Source: Flavobacteriales bacterium UBA1995 (lineage in GTDB: Bacteria; Bacteroidota; Bacteroidia; Flavobacteriales_D; Sanyastnellaceae). From it: a stretch of DNA of 6,916 bases. The stretch covers positions 1 to 6,916 of the forward strand of contig DDCX01000071.1 in the NCBI GenBank assembly GCA_002336475.1. The letters are read 5' to 3'. A program made the position numbers and the translations under genes. Below, piece by piece: positions 1-5,300 of this stretch (its first letter is position 1; the number at the start of each line of letters is the position of its first letter). The notes under the pieces are model-generated. The model made no database searches, was not told the DNA's origin, and saw nothing but the letters and a program-made list of their open reading frames with translations.

Positions 1-75
1 GGGACCTACATCTTAACTGGAAAAGGAAACGATGGAAAAATCCGACGCAAGGAACTTGTGAGGGTGGTCCAATGA
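1..75 (+). CDS. 3' end of a truncated gene with a T9SS type A-like C-terminal sorting tail
   Basis: The frame is open from the first base and ends at TGA 73-75, leaving 24 codons; the start lies outside the window. The fragment begins G-T-Y-I-L and continues through a glycine/aspartate turn (G-N-D-G-K) to a basic and hydrophobic strand, R-K-E-L-V-R-V-V-Q. That is the usual last beta-hairpin of type A C-terminal sorting domains, in which a G-x-Y-x-L strand is followed by a K/R-rich strand ending one to three residues before the stop. In that family the domain directs export by the type IX secretion system and is removed at the cell surface. If correct, the missing body is a secreted or surface-attached protein. 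The fragment is too short to exclude another beta-rich C-terminus. The next gene follows 40 bp later on the same strand and could share its transcript. Confidence 0.55.
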   Translation, partial: GTYILTGKGNDGKIRRKELVRVVQ

Positions 76-115
76 TTCATTCGTTAGACGCATCTTTGCG
101 CGCGATTTGAGACCC

Positions 116-484
116 ATGTTAAAGGAGAACAAAGCCCGTCGAATGGCCATCAAGGCCGAATGGCAGCGAGATAGCAACTCTGCGCCAGGGTTCAACAAGT
201 ACTTCATCACCATTCGGGAAACCGATGGCACTGAAGTGCGCATGCCAGCTTATGGCCGTGACATGCAAGACGCACTAAGCCGACTTGTAAAAACCGAACG
301 CGCCGAAAAGCTTGCGGAGGTCACCGAGAAAGTACCTGACTTCGTTTACGTCCTGTTGTTCCTCGGAACTTTGGGCGTTGGCGCTACGTTGAGCACAGCG
401 AATGACGACCCGATGTACTTCGCTGTTGGGGCCAGTGCCCTCGTAGTTTTGGTAGGACTGTACCTGCTCAGGATCAGGAAGTAA
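116..484 (+). CDS. Small membrane-hairpin protein of unknown function
   Basis: This 122-residue protein matches no family I recognise. Residues 1-72 are soluble and strongly charged (K/R/E-rich), with a possible small beta element around G-F-N-K-Y-F-I-T-I. Two hydrophobic stretches follow at about 74-92 and 100-119, joined by a short polar loop (S-T-A-N-D-D-P). The protein ends R-I-R-K. Basic residues before the first and after the second segment suggest both ends are cytoplasmic. ATG 116 is chosen as the first ATG. A TTG at 107 would add three residues. ATG 143, with AAAGGAG 15 bp upstream, would remove nine. The gene may be co-transcribed with the truncated gene before it. Its stop lies 6 bp from the stop of the opposing gene. 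It could be a membrane anchor or regulator, but nothing visible decides this. Confidence 0.7.
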   Translation: MLKENKARRMAIKAEWQRDSNSAPGFNKYFITIRETDGTEVRMPAYGRDMQDALSRLVKTERAEKLAEVTEKVPDFVYVLLFLGTLGVGATLSTANDDPMYFAVGASALVVLVGLYLLRIRK

Positions 485-490
485 TCCGGG

Positions 491-850
491 TCAATTTCCA
501 ATGTCTACACCTCCTTCTGTGGGTGTAATCCAATGGACATTGACCAAGTGGGCCTGACCTGAGAGGGATGCCCTCACGCGCATGAAGCCCTGAACAGTGA
601 GTTCTTCACTGCCGAAATACTGCCGAACATCGAGTGTTTTAACGACACCTGGTGCGACCCTTACTTCAAAAATGGCAAGGAATCCGTAACGTTCCTCCCC
701 AAAAGAGCGCGCGTACGCATCTACTGGCAGCGTTCCTGCATAGCTGTTGTCAAAAGAGGAAGGCCTGTGCAACTCAGAACTGATCGGAGTTTGCCCAGTA
801 CCTGCGAATGCAACGAAGACAAACAGAAGGAAGGGAAAGAAGGGACGCAT
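491..850 (-). CDS. Small secreted protein of unknown function
   Basis: From ATG 850 the protein has 119 residues and begins with a clear Sec signal peptide: M-R-P, then a run of phenylalanine, leucine and valine, and a likely cleavage zone around A-G-T-G-Q at 16-20. In-frame ATGs at 862 and 871 would add 4 or 7 residues (with an acidic residue) before this; the shorter start gives the more typical signal peptide. The mature part of about 100 residues alternates hydrophobic and polar residues, as in a small beta-rich periplasmic or surface protein. It has no cysteine, no lipobox and no sorting tail, and I do not recognise it. The gene is convergent with the membrane-hairpin gene (6 bp between stops) and divergent from yebC. 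The overlapping plus-strand frame in this area is a shadow. Confidence 0.62.
   Translation of the reverse strand: MRPFFPFLLFVFVAFAGTGQTPISSELHRPSSFDNSYAGTLPVDAYARSFGEERYGFLAIFEVRVAPGVVKTLDVRQYFGSEELTVQGFMRVRASLSGQAHLVNVHWITPTEGGVDIGN
506..527. repeat. Inverted repeat in the convergent gene junction
   Basis: TACACC at 506-511 is the exact reverse complement of GGTGTA at 522-527, with a 10-bp loop and one possible extra G-T pair inside. It lies 22 bp past the stop of the plus-strand membrane gene, within the last codons of the minus-strand gene. No T-tract follows on either strand, so a classical intrinsic terminator is not supported. It may only slow or end transcription at the junction, or be chance. 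Confidence 0.25.
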
Positions 851-936
851 CGAATTCAGCATTTCCCCCATCTACGGGATGAATACCTCTAGGGTTACGT
901 CTCCACACTGCAAACCCCTGAGGTTATCTTCGCGAT

Positions 937-1668
937 ATGGGAAGAGCCTTCGAATTTAGAAAGGAGAGAAAAATGAAGCGTTGGGCAGCCATGTCCAAAA
1001 CGTTTGCGCGTCTCAACAAAGACATCATTTTATCCATTAAAGAAGGAGGGGGGATTGCCGATCCTGACTTGAATGCCCGCCTGCGTGCAGTCATCCAGAA
1101 CTGTCGGGCGGCCAATATGCCCAATGACAACATTGAACGGGCCATTAAAAAGGCCACAGACAAAGACGCTGCTGATCTAAAACAGGTCACCTTCGAGGGA
1201 TACGGACCTCATGGGATCGCAGTATTTGTAGAGACCGCCACGGACAACAACAACCGAACCGTTGCCAACGTCAGGAGCTACTTCAACAAATGCAATGGCA
1301 ACCTGGGCACGACCGGCAGTGTGGAATTCATGTTCGCACATGTGTGCCACTTTAAAATAGCAGCAGAAGGTCGCGATGCAGAAGAGCTTGAGCTTGAGCT
1401 CATCGACTTTGGCGCCGAAGAGATAGGTTTAGATGAGGACTCAATTGTCATTTACGGCCCTTTCGAAAGCTATGGCGGCATTCAAAAAAAGCTCGAAGAA
1501 GAGGAGATTGAAATTTCTGAATCCGGTTTTGACCGCATCCCTTCAACAACAAAAGAGCTCAACGACGAGGAGACCTTGGAGGTCGAGAAACTGATAGAAA
1601 AGTTAGAGGAGGATGATGACGTGCAAAACGTCTTTCATACCATGTCTTCAAGCTCAGAAGCGGAGTAA
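937..1668 (+). CDS. yebC: YebC/TACO1 family protein
   Basis: This full-length protein of 243 residues is clearly YebC/TACO1. Family landmarks in order: G-R-A-F-E-F-R-K at 2-9, the Bacteroidota form of the N-terminus; an acidic/glycine loop near 36-44; N-M-P-N-D-N-I-E-R-A-I at 60-70; F-E-G-Y-G-P-H-G at 86-93; T-D-N-N-N-R-T-V at 102-109; G-T-T-G-S-V-E-F at 124-131; and the acidic C-terminal stretch ending D-D-V-Q-N-V-F-H-T-M at 227-236. A seven-residue S/E/A-rich tail follows. Members are cytoplasmic; they were long annotated as transcriptional regulators, and more recent work assigns many of them to translation, helping ribosomes through difficult sequences, as mitochondrial TACO1 does. The start matches the family N-terminus. 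GAGG at 919-922 lies 14 bp upstream, a poor ribosome site, which is normal for this phylum. No functional link to the flanking surface genes is visible. Confidence 0.97.
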   Translation: MGRAFEFRKERKMKRWAAMSKTFARLNKDIILSIKEGGGIADPDLNARLRAVIQNCRAANMPNDNIERAIKKATDKDAADLKQVTFEGYGPHGIAVFVETATDNNNRTVANVRSYFNKCNGNLGTTGSVEFMFAHVCHFKIAAEGRDAEELELELIDFGAEEIGLDEDSIVIYGPFESYGGIQKKLEEEEIEISESGFDRIPSTTKELNDEETLEVEKLIEKLEEDDDVQNVFHTMSSSSEAE

Positions 1669-1700
1669 ATAATGACGGGCCAATCCAAAGAGGCCTTTCT

Positions 1701-2150
1701 TCATTCAGAACAGACGACTCCAAACTCCACCAAAAGCTGGAGCAAATCGTTGGTGCCGACAATGCCGTCTGGAACAATGTCCGCCAAACAACTCTGATCG
1801 GAAGAAAAGACGCAAGAACCATTGTCCACCTCAGCAACATTGTCATAATTAAATGCAGTGGGGTAAGTGCAACCGCAAGTTGCAGGATGGTCCAAAATTG
1901 TAAAGCTTACTGAGGCTTGTTGTCCCGATTCATCTTCTGCGCTGATCACGTAATCACCAGCTTCCAAAGCCGACAGGTCTACGTTCGTCAAGATCGTAAC
2001 GCTTCCTACAGCGCCTTCTGATTCGATTTCAACAAGCCCTGTAGCACTGCCAGAGCAGCGTGTAGAGTATGAAGTGGCACTTAGAGACAGCTGGGATTGA
2101 GACGTAAAAGCGATCAAAAGACCAGTCACGGCGAGAAAGTGGCGAAGCAT
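1701..2150 (-). CDS. Small secreted protein with one cysteine-repeat unit and a dockerin-like tail
   Basis: This 149-residue protein starts with a signal peptide (about residues 1-20, hydrophobic core A-V-T-G-L-L-I-A-F). Residues about 22-86 resemble a single SprB-type repeat: a C-S-G-S-A-T-G opening, an L-S-A-L-E-A-G-D-Y turn and a final V-S-F-T-I strand. Next comes one unit of the cysteine repeat seen in the large neighbour: C94 opens C-T-Y-P-T-A-F-N-Y and C113 closes D-N-G-S-C. The spacing is the same 19 residues, and this is the two-cysteine class. Residues about 124-147 form half a dockerin-like module: D-I-V-P-D-G-I-V-G-T-N-D, a 12-residue EF-hand-type loop lacking the usual N/D at position 3, then a leucine-rich helix ending F-G-V-V-C. 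The gene is divergent from the large surface-protein gene and convergent with yebC. It is probably exported to the surface; its exact role is unknown. Confidence 0.8.
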   Translation of the reverse strand: MLRHFLAVTGLLIAFTSQSQLSLSATSYSTRCSGSATGLVEIESEGAVGSVTILTNVDLSALEAGDYVISAEDESGQQASVSFTILDHPATCGCTYPTAFNYDNVAEVDNGSCVFSSDQSCLADIVPDGIVGTNDLLQLLVEFGVVCSE

Positions 2151-2326
2151 AAGGATAATTATTGTCCTATGAATGTACCATTTTTCAAGTGAACCAAAAA
2201 TCGGGGCTGTTAGAAATTTGTGTAAATGGTATAATAATGACCAAAAACGAAATATCGCTTAGCGAGAAGGGGTATTTATGCGGTCAAATTTTTTCATGGC
2301 TTTTGATTTTCAATGTAATTTTAAAC
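2151..2326. promoter_or_regulatory. Divergent intergenic region carrying an 11-bp hyphenated palindrome
   Basis: This 176-bp AT-rich stretch separates the starts of two divergent surface-protein genes and must hold both promoters. I found no exact TAnnTTTG Bacteroidota -7 box facing either gene. Weak candidates are TATTTATG at 2273-2280 for the plus gene, and for the minus gene TACATTC (complement of 2171-2177) with TTTTTGG (complement of 2194-2200) upstream. TATAAT occurs at 2230-2235 without a matched -35. TCGCT-T-AGCGA at 2255-2265 is a perfect hyphenated palindrome and a possible operator. The large gene's frame stays open through this region, but its signal peptide favours ATG 2327. Confidence 0.4.
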
Positions 2327-5300
2327 ATGGACCTATTTAGCCTGCCCAAGTTGTGTTTCGCATGCTCACTGAGTATGCTGCTGTCACTGGTGAGCGCACA
2401 AACAAGTCCCGTTGAAAACGTGACTTCTGGAGTCTCATCTGTCAGCATAGCCGAAGCCATTGAATTGGCCGCTGATGGTGATGTTTTGTTGTTGAGTGCA
2501 TTGACATTTAACGAAAGGCTTTCGATCGAAAAACCCTTGACCTTAACTGGCGATGTCGGTGGCGGAACCGTCTTGGACATTCGCAACACCCCCAGTTGGG
2601 GCATATCGCTCGCTTCCAGTGGAATCACATTGGAAAACATCACGGTATTAAGTGACATCAACCACCAAGCCTATGGCATCCATTCCGCCCCAGGAATCAC
2701 GGGCATTACCCTGCGTTCGGTGCGTATCTTAAACAATGCAACGTCTGGTATCGACCTCAACGGACTCGAAGGGCCTGAGGTCAATCTGGTGGAGAATTGT
2801 GAGGCCGTGGGCAGCGCCAGCGGTTTTGGGTTGGCTTTGAGCAGTTGCCAAAACACAGTGGTCCGGGATTTTACATCTTCTTCCAATGGGTTTGGAGACA
2901 TTGGAATCCTTGAGAGTGCATACACAGATAAGCAAACGGAAGAGCTGACGTTCGAAGGAGAGATGAAGCTCGAGGGGCCTCAGGGCAATGGCCTTGGAGG
3001 AATTGTAGTGCAGTCTGACACCACTTCGCTGGAGCCTGGGATCGGGTTCAGCTTCGACATTGACATGCAGGCGGGACTGTACCATCAAATTACAGGCACC
3101 ACGACTTACGATGGCAATCCTTTGGGGTACCTGCTGTGTGCTCCTGAAATTGTGGGTGAATTGTCCAAGGCTTTGTCTGATGACCTGGGGGTTTCAGATT
3201 TGCTGGGAAAAAACCTGTTGAGTGGTGAATTGGAGGTGTGGCCAGGCATGTCTCTTCAATCTGCCATTGACAACGCCGCAGAAGAGGATGTCATTCGGGT
3301 GGCTTTGCCTGGGGTATATGACACCGAAACCGTCTCTATAACTAAAGCCATTACCATCTTGGGGCCAAACCAAGGACTCGCTGCAGACGACCCTGCGAGG
3401 ACAACGGAAGCCATTTTTGAGGGGGGAGTAGAAGTCACCGCTTCAAATGTGACCATGGATGGAATTCGCATTTTGGCCACAGCAGGAAAAGAAGTCGGCC
3501 TTTCGGTAGCCCCAAGCGCCAGCAACCTGTTGGTGAAGAACAGCGTCATTCGAGGCTGGTTCGAAGAAGATGGCAGCACCACACCAGTGGGACTGGAAAA
3601 CAAAGGAAACACCGAGCTCATAGATTGTTCATTGCGCAACTGGCCGGTGGCTGCTGTCGTGCAAAGCGGCGAGCTTCAGCTGACACGCACCATCGTCTCA
3701 GACAACCAAGAAGGTGTGCGGTTAGACGCAGCCAATGGCAGTCAGGACATCCTTCGGGTCACCGACAGCGAATTCAGGAATGCGGGCGCGGACGCATACG
3801 TAGTTGCTGATGCTGATGCTGCTGACTCGCTGGTGATCAGCGGAGGCACAGCCAATCTTCACCGCTATGCGTTAAGGTTTGATGCCGATTGTGCCTTTAG
3901 CATTACCGGCGGCTTGTTTACTCAATCAGAGGAGCAGGTGATCGGATTGGACGCTGCAGACCGCATCGTCCTCTGCGAACAGAATGACTTCAATAGCCCG
4001 GTCATCGTTATCGATGCGTGCGACGACCCTACTGCTGTGAACTTTGAAGCATGTGCCACCATCAACTCAGACAACTGCCTTTACGGGGGGTGCACGGATC
4101 CAATGGCCTGCAACTACTCTTCATCGGCGACTGCGGATGATGGGAGCTGTGAATTCCAATCGTGCTCCGGATGCCTGAACCCCATTGCATGCAATTACAA
4201 CATCGATGCCAGCATCGAAAATGGAAGTTGTGAGTTTAACTCATGCCGCGGATGCACAGACGAGGAGGCTTTGAACTACGAATCTTCGGCCACTTTCGAC
4301 GATGGCACTTGTTTGTTCGCAGGCTGCACCAATCCTGCAGCGGACAACTACGACCCCAACGCCAACTTTAACAACGGGGTGTGCTTTTTCTATGGTTGCA
4401 CAGATGTGAACGCCTGCAACTACGACATGGATGCCAACTTCAATCTGGGAACATGCGATTACGATAGCTGCGCTGGTTGTTTGAATCCAAGGGCATGCAA
4501 CTATGATGCATCTGCCATCATCAGTGCCGACAATTGCGACTTCACGAGCTGCAGAGGTTGCACCAATCCTGACGCTTTGAACTATGACGCAGATGCCACC
4601 ATTGACGATGGTTCCTGCAGGTTCATAGGCTGTACCGATGCCACTGCCATCAACTTCAATGAAGGCGCAGGGGTTGATGACGGCTCTTGCATTTATGGCG
4701 GCTGTACAGATGTAGGCGCCTGCAATTACGACACTAATGCGGGCAGTGACGACGGCTCCTGTGAATTCACTTCATGTGCCGGATGTGCCATCGAAGGTTT
4801 TTGCAACTACGATCCGACCGTGCTCATTCACAATGGAGCCATGTGCGACTACCTGAGTTGTTGTGGAGACCCAGCTGCGACGAACTACGACTCGAACATC
4901 TTGCCGCAATTGACCTACGGATGCACTTATGGTCAGTCAGCAGGCATGGCCTTCCTCGAGGTATGTAATGTGTCTTTTGCCTGCAACTTTGGGGAGGACG
5001 CCGATTGTGACTTTGACAGCTGTGCTGGTTGCACCGACGATGCCGCGTGCAACTTCGATTCAGAGGCCACACTGTCGACGTCCACATGTGAATACCCCGT
5101 TGACTTGTACGGTAACCCCAATGTCAATTGTGACGGGGATTGCATCAATGACTCCAACGGCGATGGTGTCTGTGACGAAGAGGAAACTGCTGGCTGCTCA
5201 GATGCAACAGCATGCAATTACAATCCACAAGCCACCCAAGATGACGGTTCATGTGAATACAGCTCGTGTGCCGGTTGCACAGACATCGTAGCCTGCAACT

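Noticed and set aside
747..1190. Open frames overlapping the small secreted gene and yebC (747-959 plus, 924-1190 minus)
   Set aside because: They overlap better-supported genes, and yebC is unmistakable; the shadow proteins look unordered.
1677..1696. Possible terminator after yebC: GGGCC pairing with GGCCT, followed by TTTCTT
   Set aside because: The stem is only four base pairs plus a wobble with a 10-base loop, too weak to claim as an intrinsic terminator.
2162..2326. N-terminal extension of the giant protein from upstream in-frame starts (for example ATG 2237)
   Set aside because: It would place a hydrophobic segment in front of a complete signal peptide and run through the AT-rich intergenic region; ATG 2327 gives a standard export signal.
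2284..3639. Minus-strand open frames of 84-127 codons opposite the beta-helix region
   Set aside because: They lie antisense to a gene with a signal peptide and clear domains, and their translations have neither family features nor a sensible start context.
3803..3829. GCTGAT-rich short tandem stretch as a phase-variable microsatellite
   Set aside because: There are only about two exact copies of a six-base unit, whose change would stay in frame; there is no basis for switching.
2327..4015. Pectate lyase or other polysaccharide lyase activity for the beta-helix part
   Set aside because: The fold type is suggested by the rungs, but I see no recognisable catalytic lysine/arginine or calcium-aspartate cluster typical of active lyases, so only a binding or structural role is inferred.
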